NCBI GenBank assembly: GCA_009731375.1
Contig: BJOX01000026.1
Coordinates: 810,772 to 874,771 of the forward strand
Origin: Paulinella micropora
Taxonomy: Eukaryota; Cercozoa; Imbricatea; Euglyphida
Reading direction: 5' to 3'
DNA length: 64,000 bases
In this document: piece by piece, positions 14,193 to 35,882 of the stretch
How the letters are laid out: each line of letters opens with the position of its first letter
Numbering within the stretch: position 1 is the first letter of the stretch
The notes under the pieces: model-generated
What the model was told of the DNA's origin: nothing
Seen by the model: the letters and a program-made list of their open reading frames with translations, nothing else
Database searches by the model: none
Translations under genes and position numbers: made by a program

Positions 14193-14424
14193 CATCTGCT
14201 TACTGGGCCCTCTGTAATGGAGGTGGGAGCTCGTTCTGCAAGGGGCGCTTATGGAACGAGCCCTGGCCCCGCCTGGTACTAGGGAGATTTTGGTATCGCC
14301 TGTATCAGTCCCTTCCGTGCAAACATCACGGCTTAGCTGGGCATCGGGTTAATACTTTACCCACAGACTTCCTTGGTTGACGAAATCAGAAGCTCCTTTT
14401 TTCTGACATTAGTCGATATCTCAT
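14193..14424 (+). repeat. Dispersed 0.3-kb repeat, copy 3
   Basis: Matches 1025-1256, starting inside the element at CATCTGCTTACTGGG. It is flanked by TATC on both sides, so it is 5'-truncated relative to copy 1. Confidence 0.85.
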
Positions 14425-14809
14425 CTATCTATAGACCGCCCACCAACCCCAGCTCAAAGGAAACAGGAGTAGACAGTGAACACCCTCTCTATCTATCTAT
14501 CTATATATCCATCCATCCATCCATCCATCCATGTATCTATCTATCTATCTATAGACCGCCCACCAACCCCAGCTCAAAGGAAACAGGAGTAGACAGTTCG
14601 AAGAATGGGACCCACGGCAACAAAGGTCCGAATAGATAGCCATGTATGTATGTATGTATGTATGTATGTATGTATGTATGTATGTATGTATGTGTGTATG
14701 TATGTATGTCCGTCCTCGAATGGGACCCACGGCAACAAAGGTCCGAAAAGATAGCCATGTATGTATGTATGTATGTATGTATGTATGTATGTATGTATGT
14801 ATGTATGTA

Positions 14810-14842
<33 letters not shown>

Positions 14843-14987
14843 CTGTCCTCGAATGGGACCCACGGCAACAAAGGTCCGAATACATAGCCATGTATGTATG
14901 TATGTATGTATGTATGTATGTATGTCCTCGAATGAGACCCACGGCAACAAAGGTCCGAATAGATAGCCATGTATGTATGTATGTATG

Positions 14988-15018
<31 letters not shown>

Positions 15019-15100
15019 TGTATGTATGTATGTATGTATGTATGTATGTATGTATGTATGTACGTATGTATGTACGTATGTATGTACGTATGTATGTATG

Positions 15101-15131
<31 letters not shown>

Positions 15132-15240
15132 TGCATGCATGTATGTAATGTAATGGTCATGGTCATGGTAATGGTAATGGTAATGTAATAGTAATGGTAA
15201 TTGTAATGGTAATGGTAATGTATGTATGAACGAATGAATG
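14425..15240. repeat. TATC/ATCC and ATGT arrays with amplified modules
   Basis: A 47-bp unit (core AGCTCAAAGGAAACAGGAGT) occurs at 14432 and 14552. A 37-bp unit (core GGGACCCACGGCAACAAAGG) occurs four times, at 14606, 14718, 14852 and 14933, each followed by an (ATGT)n run. The tail at 15140-15220 is a GGTAAT-type repeat. Confidence 0.85.
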
Positions 15241-15289
15241 CATGCATGAATGAATCTGAACGAAAGAAAGAAAAAATCAATGAATGCAT

Positions 15290-16091
15290 CTATGTCGGTA
15301 GAGACAGATGATGGAGACAGTTCGGGGAAGCCTCACACTATCATCTACCAAGAAATCAATGAATGTATATCTATGTCTGTAGAGGCAGACGACGTTATCT
15401 CATCTTATCTCATCTTATCGTATCTTATCGTATCTTATCTTATCTTATCTTTATCTTATCTTATCTTATCTTATCTTATGACGGAGACAGTTCTGGGAAG
15501 CCTCACACTATCATCTACCAAGAAAGAAGTCAATGAATGTATATCTATGTCTGTAGGAGACAGTTCTGGGAAGCCTCACACTATCATCTACCAAGATCAA
15601 CCTCGCAGCTCAGCAATCCATGAATGTATCTTTGTCTGTAGATACAGACGACGGAGACAGTTCGGGGAAGCCGCACACTATCATCTACCAAGAAAGAAAT
15701 CAAGGAATGTATATCTATGTTTGTGGAGGCAGACGACGGAGACAGTTCTGGGAAGCCTCACACTATCATCTACCAAGAAAGAAATCAATGAATGTATATC
15801 CATGTCTGTAGGAGACAGTTCTGGGAAGCCTCACACTATCATCTACCAAGATCAACCTTGCACTCAGCAATCAATGAATGTATCTTTGTCTGTATATACA
15901 GACGACGGAGACAAGCCGCACACAATCATCTACCAAGATCAACAACAACCTCGCTCCTCTGCGCCAGACATCGCCAGCCAGGTCACACACTTCTTCGAAC
16001 ATTACATGACTACTAGATTCTACACCTAGCCTCACACTAGCATCTACCAAGATCAACCTCGCACCTCTGCACCCGACATCGCCAGCCAGGT
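15290..16091 (+). repeat. Eight copies of a coding-like unit
   Basis: A unit with the core CACACTATCATCTACCAAGA begins near 15319, 15486, 15562, 15655, 15741, 15815, 15912 and 16029. Its most plausible frame reads SSGKPHTIIYQ. The last two copies continue into a longer segment ending GCCAGCCAG, followed by GTCACA and GTAACA. The pattern suggests head copies upstream of one complete exon whose donor is at 16091. Copies lie in different frames, so this is not one long protein repeat. The interruption at 15395-15479 is an (ATCTT)n array. Confidence 0.6.
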
Positions 16092-16108
16092 AACACGTCT
16101 CAGGTCCA

Positions 16109-16226
16109 TTCTACACCACCCAGATTTCCGGGTTCTGGGTGTGAAAGTGGCACACCACAGGCCAGGCTTTTCAGGAAGCAACCCAGAAAGTGGCCCCAGA
16201 AACCCGGAATTCCGGGAAGTGTAGAG
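16109..16226. repeat. Foldback hairpin, 118 bp
   Basis: The ends TTCTACAC and GTGTAGAG start inverted arms of about 32 bp (core ATTTCCGGGTTCTGGG against CCCAGAAACCCGGAATT). There is no coding content. It is a small MITE-like foldback. Confidence 0.75.
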
Positions 16227-16239
16227 CGCGCCTCATTAC

Positions 16240-16390
16240 TATATTCTACATCTAGCCACAATTTTCACTTTTTTTTTTTAATTTATTTATTTATTTTTTA
16301 TTTTTTTTTACCTGCGATCCGGCCGCAAAAAACGTGAAATTTGGCGAGCCTGAGAACGTAATTTCACGGTCACCTGACCACATTATACGG
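16240..16390. repeat. Diverged relative of the 12.3-kb hairpin
   Basis: CTAGCCACAATTTTCAC and GTGAAATTTGGCGAGC correspond to the arms at 12257-12346, and both loci continue into a CACCTGACCAC or AACCTGACCAC motif. The centre is expanded with an A/T-rich run. Confidence 0.55.
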
Positions 16391-16429
16391 TGATGACAGA
16401 GAAGTATATATATCTAAGTATCTAAGTAT

Positions 16430-16505
16430 CTGTCTATCTGTCTATCTATCTATCTATCTATCTACCTACCTATCTACCTACCTATCTACCTACCTATCTA
16501 CCTAC

Positions 16506-16537
<32 letters not shown>

Positions 16538-16542
16538 TTATC

Positions 16543-16601
<59 letters not shown>

Positions 16602-16690
16602 ATTCTATCTATCTGTCTATCTACCTACCTACCTACCTACATACCTACCTACCTACCTACCTACCTACCTATCTATCTATCTGTGTGTAT
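16430..16690. repeat. TATC/TACC microsatellite
   Basis: Tetranucleotide array immediately upstream of the first confident MOB-gene exon. Confidence 0.95.
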
Positions 16691-16698
16691 TGTGTAAG

Positions 16699-26138
<9,440 letters not shown>

Positions 26139-26375
26139 GGGACCAAATAATATTCATAATGTGGGTAAATTTCCGTAAACTTTTTTTAGTTTCAGCAGAA
26201 TCAGCTCAATGGTGCCTCATTAAGTAAAATCAATTATGACTTCCAGCGGTTTGTTCTCAGTCAGTTCTGCTGGTCGTTGCTTTCGCAGTAGCTTGTTTGA
26301 AAGCGTTGGATCAAGAGCTTTCTAGACAGGTTGTGGACGCAAGGTTTGGCTGAGATCAAATAGTGAAGTTATAAG
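26139..26375. other. Unique sequence after the TAA, no gene seen
   Basis: AT-rich non-repetitive sequence, possibly 3' untranslated region if translation ends at 26138. No recognisable feature. Confidence 0.4.
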
Positions 26376-26435
26376 TTATTGGACTTAGGAACAGTGGTAG
26401 TAGTAGTAGTAGTAGTACTATTACACTATTACACC

Positions 26436-26496
<61 letters not shown>

Positions 26497-26562
26497 TTAC
26501 TACTACTACTACTACTACTACTACTGCTACTACTACTACTACTGCTACTACTGCTACTACTG

Positions 26563-26604
<42 letters not shown>

Positions 26605-26725
26605 GTGTAGTAGTGTATGTAGTACTACTACTACTACTACTACTACTTCTAGTGTAGTAGTGTATGTAGTACTACTACTACTTCTACTTACTACTACTAC
26701 TACTACTACTTCTACTACTACTTAG
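26376..26725. repeat. AGT/ACT trinucleotide repeats
   Basis: A (AGT)n stub faces a long (ACT)n. A unit with the core AGTGTAGTAGTGTATGTAGT is repeated at 26603 and 26650. Confidence 0.9.
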
Positions 26726-26777
26726 TTGTCTGGTTTGTTCGTGCATTTTCACTGCAACTATCTACCTATCTATCTAC

Positions 26778-26816
<39 letters not shown>

Positions 26817-26817
26817 G

Positions 26818-26865
26818 GTCAAGAAGATGTGCGTGGCCGCCTTTCAGACGAACCAGTCAATCTAG
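26818..26865 (+). CDS. Alternative terminal MOB exon
   Basis: A TATC array ends in CTAG, followed by 16 codons VKKMCVAAFQTNQSI and a TAG. Phase 0 fits a donor at 26099. VKKM resembles VEKKL, which directly follows 26099 in the unspliced reading, so one may be a copy of the other. Confidence 0.45.
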   Translation, partial: VKKMCVAAFQTNQSI

Positions 26866-26941
26866 ACATCATTCAGACATGATATCATTGTACAAGGCCA
26901 GTCTATCTATCTATCTTTCTATCTTTCTTTCTTTCTTTGTT

Positions 26942-26998
<57 letters not shown>

Positions 26999-27290
26999 GT
27001 CAATATAGACATCAAACACACGTGGCAGACATGATATCTTCTACAAGGAACAGGTGATAGACATCCTTTTCAGAAGGAATATAATCATAATGTATAACCA
27101 ACAAGGACAGACTTGTATATGTATGTATGTATGTATGTATGTATATATATAATCCATTTTAGAAGGAACAACCATGATAGAAATCATCCAAAAAGCAAGA
27201 TCTCGTATATACTCTTTTCAGATTGTAGCTATGTATCCAGGATTATGGGCACACGCGCTCTTTCACCATCGTTATATAGGGTCTTTATGG
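26866..27290 (+). other. Repeated short blocks with TATC and ATGT, no clear gene
   Basis: Blocks near 26862 and 27006 share TAGACATC and GACATGATATC followed by TACAAGG. TTTTCAGAAGGAATA near 27069 resembles TTTTAGAAGGAACA near 27157. This looks like amplified exon-type modules beyond the MOB gene. Confidence 0.5.
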
Positions 27291-27294
27291 GATG

Positions 27295-27295
<1 letters not shown>

Positions 27296-27364
<69 letters not shown>

Positions 27365-27368
27365 GCTA

Positions 27369-27418
<50 letters not shown>

Positions 27419-27560
27419 AGACGGAACACACACACACACACACACACACACAACACATACACGCACACACACACAAACACACACACACACTCACTCGCTC
27501 GCTCGCTCACACAGACACACACACACACACACAGACATGCACACATACATACAGACATAC
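27296..27560. repeat. TC and CA dinucleotide arrays
   Basis: (TC)n followed by (CA)n. No gene is seen. Confidence 0.95.
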
Positions 27561-27599
27561 ATACATACACATACATGCACGCGCTATTATACATATGTA

Positions 27600-28590
27600 A
27601 GCTTATACACTCTTCCATCCACCCGCTACGTGTCTTTCCCTTTTTCTTCAATCTTCCTCTCTTTTTCCGCAAACACTTTTCTTTTAGAGAATACTTGCCA
27701 CTCGCATCTTCTTCTTCTGCCGTTTGCCTCCTCTGTATGTAGCTTCCGCTCCCATCTATTCCCTCATCCCTATGCAGGCAAGTACTTCTCATACCAAAAT
27801 TTTAGTTCCAAAGATTTCGGTCCGGCAGAGCCGACGTGTGATAGATTTAGATAGAGAGGTGTTTTGGCCCGCAGGGCATGTGTACCTGAAGCAGTAGGGG
27901 GGTGCACCTACGCAAACCACCGCGCTGCCGACCCCGCCTCACCGCGCTGTCGCGTTGCGAGGCGGGTTCGGCAGCGCGGGGTTGGCATAGGGTGCCCCTT
28001 TGCAGTTTACAGCACTTAATTTTAAACCATTACTATAGTTTCCAATAACAATGACTTTCACTAGTACTGTAAATAAACATAAAGTATGATGTGTTTCATT
28101 ATTTCCCTTCGAATCTGCGCTATAGACTTTCCTGTTGCGCTTAGTCTGATGATGCTACACTTCCAGGTGAAACATTATCCACGCCGCAATGATAGTTTGT
28201 TCAACTGCACATGCTTTATCATGTCGCAGCATCGGTCTGGGAATGTTGACATATTAAATACAGTGTTTATTTGATTTCCTAGACTGTTTAAACTCCATGA
28301 CGAAGTATCAATGAGTATATCTGTAAGTATGAAACTATAAGTGAGACCGCTCTGCAAATGTTGCAAGCGGTAGTCAATGGTATCGAATTCCAGCTGAAGG
28401 CGAGAAGAACGAAATAATCTAGCAGTCAGGCAAACGTAGAGAAAGTTGCTAAGGAACATGTTGCGCAAGACTAGGAAGAAGCACATGATACTTCAGAACC
28501 ACTAACAAAATCATTAACTGAGCCATGTCAAGGAGACTTAGTCACATCTGCGAGCGGCGAATAGATCACGAATGAATAGGATGGAACCGC
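27600..28590. other. Spacer with a GC-rich hairpin
   Basis: Mostly unique sequence, AT-rich from 28000. The only structure is the hairpin at 27896-28000. No gene is recognised. Confidence 0.5.
27896..28000. repeat. GC-rich foldback hairpin
   Basis: Arms 27896-27940 and 27959-28000 are reverse complements with a few mismatches (core CGCGCTGCCGACCCCGCCTC against GAGGCGGGTTCGGCAGCGCG), with an 18-base loop. It may be a small MITE-like foldback or a structured regulatory element. Confidence 0.8.
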
Positions 28591-28591
28591 T

Positions 28592-28975
28592 ATGAATCCA
28601 GTGTTTTGGGAATTTCAAGAACGTGAGACTGATAAGTTCGACTTGTTTGCTGCGCAAGTCGATCAGAGCTCTCTGGTAGAAGAATACAGTACGCTCCAGC
28701 ATGAGTTGCATTGTGTTGTGTCAGCGTTTACGGAACTTGAATACAATGCGCCTCAGCATGAGTTGCAAGGTGATGGTCTAGCTTGTAACGATTATGATGA
28801 GATAGAAGTTGAATACCAAGAAAATTCATCAGTTTCCAGCAGCAGTACAAGGAGGAACAGCGCTAGCAGAGGATCCAGCAGCAGAACAAGAAGAAACAGC
28901 AGAAGATTCAGTAGCAGAACAAGAATTCAAAGGAACAGCAAAATATCTCGCAGCAGAACCAGAATCTGAAGGAAC
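28592..28975 (+). pseudogene. Left part of a sequence split by the gypsy insertion
   Basis: A frame of 125 codons starts at 28592 and ends at a TGA just before the insertion. Its last third is a degenerate 30-33-bp tandem repeat (core GCAGAACAAGAA) that reads Ser/Arg-rich in this frame and Glu/Ala-rich (AEQEETAEDSVAEQE) in another. The same repeat continues right after the insertion at 50093. No known domain is present. It could be a host gene or an older element. Confidence 0.5.
28972..28975. other. Target-site duplication GAAC, left copy
   Basis: GAAC directly before the TG of the outer LTR. The same four bases follow the CA of the other outer LTR at 50093-50096. A 4-5-bp duplication is normal for Ty3/gypsy integrases. 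Confidence 0.85.
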
Positions 28976-29213
28976 TGTAATGCCCCCAACGATAGCTCGT
29001 AAAAAGTCGGTAATACAACCAAACACAGTCCTCAAAAGATGAGAATGATGTCTCGTTATATTAGCTTAGTGAAGCCAAAAAGGAAAACTGCAACAGACCA
29101 GGAATAAAATTGCATCAGGTCCAATCCGGACAAATAATACTGAAAAACAAGCTGGTGCACCTGTCACCAGGAAAAGGTACTTTTTACCTGCTATCCGGGG
29201 GGTGATGCATACA
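28976..29213 (-). mobile_element. Gypsy LTR 1 (outer, 3' LTR of the left element)
   Basis: 238 bp starting TGTAATGCCCCC and ending GATGCATACA, so TG...CA. The other copies are 39366-39602 and 49856-50092. Copies differ from each other at roughly 3% of positions by eye. Confidence 0.9.
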
Positions 29214-29226
29214 GTACCCCTCCCGA
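29214..29226 (-). other. Polypurine tract, left element
   Basis: On the minus strand CGGGAGGGGTAC lies directly before the 3' LTR and is the likely primer for plus-strand synthesis. The right element has CGGGAGGGGGTAC at 39603-39615. Confidence 0.7.
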
Positions 29227-30156
29227 TTTTATGATGGAAATAGCATTTTCGTCATACACCTTTTGATTTCTTTCTGCAAATAGTATGCGCTATGGAGTCA
29301 TGCCACACAGCGCATCGACCCACGGATAGACGCTAAAAGACGATAAATATATCCTCATACGGCACGTCAAAGCGGATTCTCTAGCCTTTCTTGTAAATTT
29401 TGANNNNNNNNNNCCCTCAATCTCTTTTTTTTTTTTTTTCTCTGCAGTATATCAAGAACAAACGTACTATTAATAAAAAAAATACAAGCAACGTGGTGCT
29501 GTAGTACGATTCCCCCTTTGATCTCCTTCTTCTTCTTATCATTATCATTATTATTATCATTATTACTATTATTATTCACAGGGAGATCGTAAGTACATTG
29601 TCTTTTTTAATGACATACCCTTGTATAAGGCGGATATCCTATGATATAGTATTAGGGGGCCAGTCCTAATAGCTATATCCGAAGTCGAGGTGTATGTACC
29701 CGACCCTGCGATATACCGACACAAGTAGAGATTGACCGTGCTCAGGTACGACAGTATATAATCTATCGTAAAAAATAATTTAATGAAAGTTTCAGAGAAC
29801 ATTTCATTTTCGAGAACATCATCCCAGGACTTGGAAAGGGTCATACCCGGGAACACCATCGCTCAATACACTAGCGATCCCCGTATACGGTGTAGTATCA
29901 TCGTCGATCGACCTTTCGCACTCGTATGTTGCGATCGAATGCCAAGTTATATCACTGAGTCTTTTTAATATTCATATTGATAACTGATGATGCATGATCA
30001 AATCATGATACGCCGTGGGCAATCAATCAGTTTATTTGAGACGCATAAATAAAAATAGTTTCTTTGTCACTGCCTTCGTCGTCTGGCGCGGATTTCTTTA
30101 CCTGGTGGAGGACCACCAACAAAAGTCAGATCAAACTTTGACTGTTCGAGAATGTC
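29227..30156 (-). other. Left element, region between pol and 3' LTR
   Basis: About 0.9 kb, closely matching 39616-40530 of the right element. It contains a frame of 95 codons (29859-29572) whose translation is unchanged in the right copy, plus a 10-N gap at 29404-29413. The matching region of the right copy reads through without a large difference, so the gap hides only a few bases. Confidence 0.7.
29572..29859 (-). CDS. Small conserved frame downstream of pol, left copy
   Basis: 95 codons starting MVFPGMTLSKSWDD, identical in translation to 40234-39947. It has no known domain and no transmembrane or signal segment that I trust. A shorter frame on the other strand overlaps it and is also conserved, so conservation may only reflect the youth of the copies. 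Confidence 0.3.
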   Translation of the reverse strand: MVFPGMTLSKSWDDVLENEMFSETFIKLFFTIDYILSYLSTVNLYLCRYIAGSGTYTSTSDIAIRTGPLILYHRISALYKGMSLKKTMYLRSPCE

Positions 30157-33100
30157 TCAGATCTTATTAGGGATTCCGCCCAACGATAATTCAAAAGGGA
30201 CATCAAGCACTCCTCTTGGCAGTGTCTGAATGGTCCACGCAGTGTAATCCTTGTCTCTGGGAGTAATTGTATCATCCCATGTCTCGAGACTTTTTGCGTC
30301 TTTATATACTGGCAGATAATGTCTTGCCTTTGGATCCTCAACCGGGTCCATACTTCTCCAGAACTGGAGTATCGGTTGTACTATCTTTGCGGCTGATGAT
30401 ATTTTGAGTGTCCGTGTGACACGCATCTGTCGTGGGACCGCCACGACCCGCATCAAGTATAAGTCTGAGAGAGTGTCATCAGCGACATGTTGTTCCGCTG
30501 GTCTCATCAGATAGAAAACATTTTTCACCCATGCGATGGTTGCTATCGCATCGCCTTCCTTCCATCGCTCATGGACAATCTCAACGTTGCCCGCGTTTGG
30601 GTCAGTGTCCGTCCCCTCCTCCTCCTGGTGGACGTCCTTTGATCTCATCGACCTCATCGCCTTCCTCGGTTGGTCGTTGATAAGATCATTCCGCGCTCTC
30701 CTTAGCTGCGCCTCTGTGATCTTCTCCTTCTTTCCGCTATGCTCTCGCGGAGACTTGGACTGAGTCCCCACCGCGCTTATGCGGTCAGTCTTCTCCTTGC
30801 TGTCCACCTCACTCTCCTCCTTCTCAGCTATCGGTGCCCGATAAGCATCGTCTTGGTCTATGCCAGCCTCCTTGTGGATGGGCGGCACCTCTTTGAAATC
30901 ATCCTTCATCCGTTTTAACGCCTCCTCAACGGATTCATCTTCCAGTAAGAAGGGATCATACTTAATCAGCCTTCTTACATTCACAATTTGCACCTTCCCT
31001 CTACCCCTGATCTTGTAATTCAGAGGTCCCGTCTGTTCCATAATCTGATAAGGTCCTTTCCAGTGAGTGAACAGCTTAGAGCTGACTCCCTTCGGGACTT
31101 GAGGATGGTACAATAGTACAATATCCCCGACCTGGAACTTGATCTGATCCAAGTGCGCTTGTCGCACCCCTTCAGCATCAGTCTTTCGGCGCTCCGCCTC
31201 TCTATGCGCCCTGACTATTTGTTCCGCCTCCATCTTCACTCTAAGTCTCATCCCAAACAACTCATCCGCATCCGCCCAAGTGTCTTTTGGGTGAAGGAGC
31301 GAAGTCGGGATATCAGGCTCACGCCCATATACTAACTGATATGGCGAGATTGAGCTCTTCGAGCCTCCTAACGCCGTAGAGGGTAGACAGTTCATTGCAA
31401 ACGCAAATGATGGTGCTGCCTCGACCCATGCTCTTTGATTCTCCTTCTTCGTGCAATACATCTTTAGCGAGGCTTTGAGGGGTCTGTGTACCCGCTCGAT
31501 TTTCCCATTTGCTCGCGGGTTATAGGCAGTAACATATTGCCATTTCATCCCGTAATACTTAGATAGTTTGTCGATGACCTCGTTATTAAAGTCCGAGCCT
31601 CGATCAGAACATATCTTTCTTGGTACTCCGATCTGTGAGATGATCCTATCGATCAGCGCCTCGGCCGTCGTCTTGCCGGTAACGTCTTTGACAGGGATGA
31701 TCCACACATAGTTGGTGGCTCTGTCAATAGCCGTAAGGAGGTATTTGTAACCATCCTTCGATTCTGGGAAAGGTCCCACATGATCAATGTGTATAAACTC
31801 AAACATCCCCGCATGAAGAGGAAATTCGCCAATCAGGCCGAAATTTGCCTTCAGTGGTGTTTTGTTTATCTTGCACGGGATGCATGCATCCACCGCCTGA
31901 TCTATCTCCTCCTTCATCTTCTTCCACCAGAATCGCCTCGCTACGAACATATGAGTTCGTTGTCGACCCGGATGCGCCAAAAGTGGGCAATTGTGGGCTG
32001 CGACAAATATAAATCGTCTCAGACTCTCCGGTACCCAAAGGGTCCATTTGTCCGGCTGTGACGCATAGCGACCGTGAAGGCCCTTGTACCACAGTAGACC
32101 ATCTCTCCATCCCATCTCCTTCATCTGATCTTTGATCGCTTTCGTCATCCGTAGCTCATCCGGGTTCTGATATAACTGTATCAGTTCTTTAAACTCCGGA
32201 TCTTGAGCCTGTTGTTGCCTCCATGCGGTAGGCGAGGCTATATGGATAGTACCATCTTCTAGCCGTACCCCGATTCTTTCCGGGTCATCGTCTAGGTCAC
32301 TTCTCCGCTCTTGAGGAGGCTCCGCATAAACTTCCTGCGTCTCCTCTTCCTCTCTTATGTTCGCCTTCGCATTCTCATATACCTCATAGGACCACTCAGC
32401 GTCCTCCTGGGTATGTAGCTCACAACATATCCCGTGATCCGGGCCTTGTGGACTGTACCGTAGACCTGTGCGGTCATATCGGACTCCACTCGCCATCTCC
32501 ATCGCCTCAATGTGGCTGACCTCATACACCTTGTCAGTGGACAAGTCTTCCATCTCCACCGTGGACACCAACGCCGATACTTCTGAGTTAAACTCTAGCC
32601 TAGAGAGGCTATCAGCGACCACATTTCGCTTTCCCGGTAGATGGACCATTGTAAAATCGAAACAAGACAAGAACGCTTGCCACCGCGCCAGCCGTCCCGT
32701 CTGTTCATGATTCATCAACCATAACAGGTTATGATGATCAGTTCTGACAGTAAATTGAGGTCCTCCCCACAAATACTCTCTGAGCCTCTTGAGGGCCCAT
32801 ACTACCGCCAACGCCTCTCTTTGCCTTGTGCAATAGTTTCTCTCCGCCGCACACAACTTCCTACTAATAAACATGATTGGGCGTAATTTCTTCTCCTCAT
32901 CCTCTTGTTGTAATACAGCCCCAATCGCAAACTTAGATGCGTCTGTATCGACTACGAATTGTTTCGTAAAGTCGGGCATCGTTAACACCAGTCCTCCGTC
33001 TTTCGGGTCTTTGTAAATGAGATCTTTGAGCGCATGAAACGCTTGCAAAGCCTCTTCGCCCCACTTCTCAAAGTCTCCAAAATCTATCATTTTCTCCAAC

Positions 33101-35882
33101 TTAGCCCGTGTTGCACCCCAATCGGGTATAAACTGGCTATAGTATTGCGCCATCGCAAGGAATGAGTGCAATTCAGTGCGGTTCTTCGGTATCGGTCGAT
33201 TCATAATCTCCTCCCTCTTCTCTTTGGATATCGAGACTCGATTATGGGAGATCTCGTACCCTAAGTATGTCACACTCGTCTTGGCAAGTTGACACTTCTT
33301 TAGATTGCACTTCAGGCCAAAGGCTCCGATGCGCCTGAATATATCGGACAAATGATCGATATGCTCTTCCATTGTGTTAGAGTATACGATAATGTCATAT
33401 CGATATAGCAAAATGTATATTCTCCCGCCTTCTGTCCCCGCCTTCTCATAAAGCATCCGTCAGACAAATCATCGTACTGACTGCTCAACATCTTCTGCAT
33501 CGCCTTCTGGAAAAGTCCTGGGGCTTGCTTGAGGCCCATCGGAAGCACTTTCCATTGGTATATTTCCATACCCACCACAAACGCCGTCAGCCATCTGGAC
33601 TTTTCCTCCAGTGGTATCTGCCAGAAGCCATTCTTAAGGTCAATGACCGAATAGAATTTTGCATTCCGCAGTACTCTCCTTCCTTCTTCTAATGTCGGGA
33701 GAGGATTTCTCTCTTCCTCCAGCACCCTGTTAACACGAGCATAGTTAACTGTCAGGCGCCATTCTCCTCCTGGCTTCGGCACTATTCTCGGTTGTGAGAC
33801 TATTGAGGATGTTGATCTCTCAATAAAGTCCTCATTGAGCAGCTGTCTTGCTAGCTCCTCCGCTATCTTCGCCTCATGTATACTCAAATTCGCCCTTCGT
33901 GGTGCCGGTGACGGCTCCGCACCCGGTATTTTGTAAATAACCGCAGTGAAATCTTCAGGCTTGACACCACCTGCATGTGGAGGGTCAAAAATTTCCTTGT
34001 TCGCCTCTAATTTGGCTTTTAAAAGCTCCTTCTCCTTCTCCGTGCCTACTCCTTCTTCCAATATTTTCCGCGCCGCCTCTTGAAAATCTTCATCAGACAT
34101 CTGCTTATGTTGCTTGAGGGGTTCTCTGTCCTCCTCCAAGCCTAAGTCCTCTTCCGAGACATCATCTAGGCCCGTCTTTTCATACGTGACCGTGTCCGGC
34201 TCATCATCTTTACCGAGCTCCACCAGCATGTCAATGAGTCTCGCGTATTGCAAAGGAGCTTTACGGGTGTAAAAACCATCAAAGCATGTGAATGCTTGCG
34301 GTATCAATTTCAACTTGTCGAGGTCTCTGAGCTTCCGCTTGTATGCACTGCTCTGCTCACGAGTTCCCATACGACAAGCCACCACTAGCTGTTGCTTGCG
34401 AGAGGGTACCGGTATAGGATGATCAATAAGCCGGTCCCTTATTTCCTGCGCCCATATCGCCTTCTCATTATATGGCAGAATAATAGTATACGGCTTATTA
34501 TTTTCGAATAAAGTCCGTAAGCATTTCTTCACTTCAGTTAGTGAACGCGGCCACGTCGGCTCGTCACCCCAGAAATCAATAATAAAACATTTAATAGTTT
34601 CTGGTGGAGTATTCGGGATTCTCACCGTTCTCCTTGGTACAAACGCCTCCCTTTTTTCTTCTCCTACTTTCGCATGGAAACAGTATCCGTTAGTAATATG
34701 GACATCTGCTCCTACTCCTTCCGCGAATCTCGCCAACGACGGGCTTCTTTGTGCGACACATATAATCTCCTCCTTTCGCTTCTCGATTAAGTCATCAATA
34801 GACTTTTTGTCCCAATGGCATGTCGGAACTGTGACAGTGCACACTTGGGATTCCCAATTGTCGGTCCAGGACAGTTCATCCGGTCTTACGACATGGGGGT
34901 GAACGTACACCTCAAGTGCCTCATGTGCGATGGCCATCTTTTTGTGATCCGTCGCTAGACTCAGCTCATAAGCCTCATAAGAGTCAGTAGCGTTGAAGGG
35001 ATCAATATCGTTCTCTTCTCCTCTTTTTACTCCATATATCACTCGCCGTGCGGCGCAATCAATCACAGCCCCCATCGTAGCCAATTGGTCATACGATAGT
35101 AATATTGACCCGTGGTAACCGGGGACGACATAGAGGTCCATACGGTATACTCGTGCGGATTTCAATTTAAAGGTCAGTGTGATGATTCCCGTGATATCCG
35201 TCCGGCTGCTCACTCCTTTGAGAGTGCCCGTTGACTTTTTCATATTTCCGTCCACCCAGTCCCGGTATCGATTAAAAAACTTCCTGCCGACAATATTAAT
35301 ATTCGCCATCGTATCATTACCAACTTTTAATATTGTCTTCAATGTTTCACAATAAAGTTCCGTATAACACAGAGCATCGGGCCTGTGTATATTGGCTGCG
35401 AGAACAAGAACTTTACGTTCCAAATTTTGGAGTCTTGTCTCTAAGTTTTTCAACTCCTCCTTCTTCTCCTCCTGCTTCACCTCATTAACATTTTTATTAT
35501 TCTGCGGTACTGGTGCGTTTACTATTTGAGCGACATTGTCTTGTGGTACTTGAGTACACACATTGTCTTTTTGCTCGCCACCCGCCGCGACCGTAGACAT
35601 TGAGTCTGTTCGTGGTTGTTTGCTTGGCCGAGGCGATACGTCTGCCATTGGCCTCCTCGCCTCCATCGCAAGTCTCGCCTTCCTATTTGCATCAGTTATC
35701 ATTGGTAACCGTGCTGTATGAACGGGTATGAGACTACCTTGGGGCTGCAGTCTCTGTGTACCCACATCTTTGTTTTCACATAGAGGAAGCGTTGGCCCAG
35801 TCTGCACAACAGCATTAGAAAGCACTGTGACTTTAGGGTTAAACTTCACAGTCTTCTCCTTCCTCTCTTCTTCCCCCTCCAG
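30157..35882 (-). pseudogene. pol: Gypsy pol, left copy, frameshifted
   Basis: The order is protease, reverse transcriptase, RNase H, integrase, as in Ty3/gypsy. It follows gag in the same frame after one TGA (35885-35883). Compared with the right copy it has two extra bases near 33396-33401, exactly where the YIDD catalytic box is encoded. The frame beginning at 35849 therefore loses the second Asp and ends at 33312, while the rest continues in another frame from 33456. A TGG-to-TGA change at about 30157-30159 also removes the last 26 or so codons. RNase H and integrase motifs are otherwise unbroken. This copy cannot encode an active reverse transcriptase unless the two-base insertion is an assembly error. 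Confidence 0.92.

Noticed and set aside
15250-16029. 259-codon protein with internal repeats
   Set aside because: The eight DNA units fall into different frames, so the repeat is at DNA level; exon copies explain it better.
30432-32710. Plus-strand frames of 60-93 codons inside pol, repeated in the right copy
   Set aside because: They are shadows opposite a strongly supported pol and are duplicated only because pol is.
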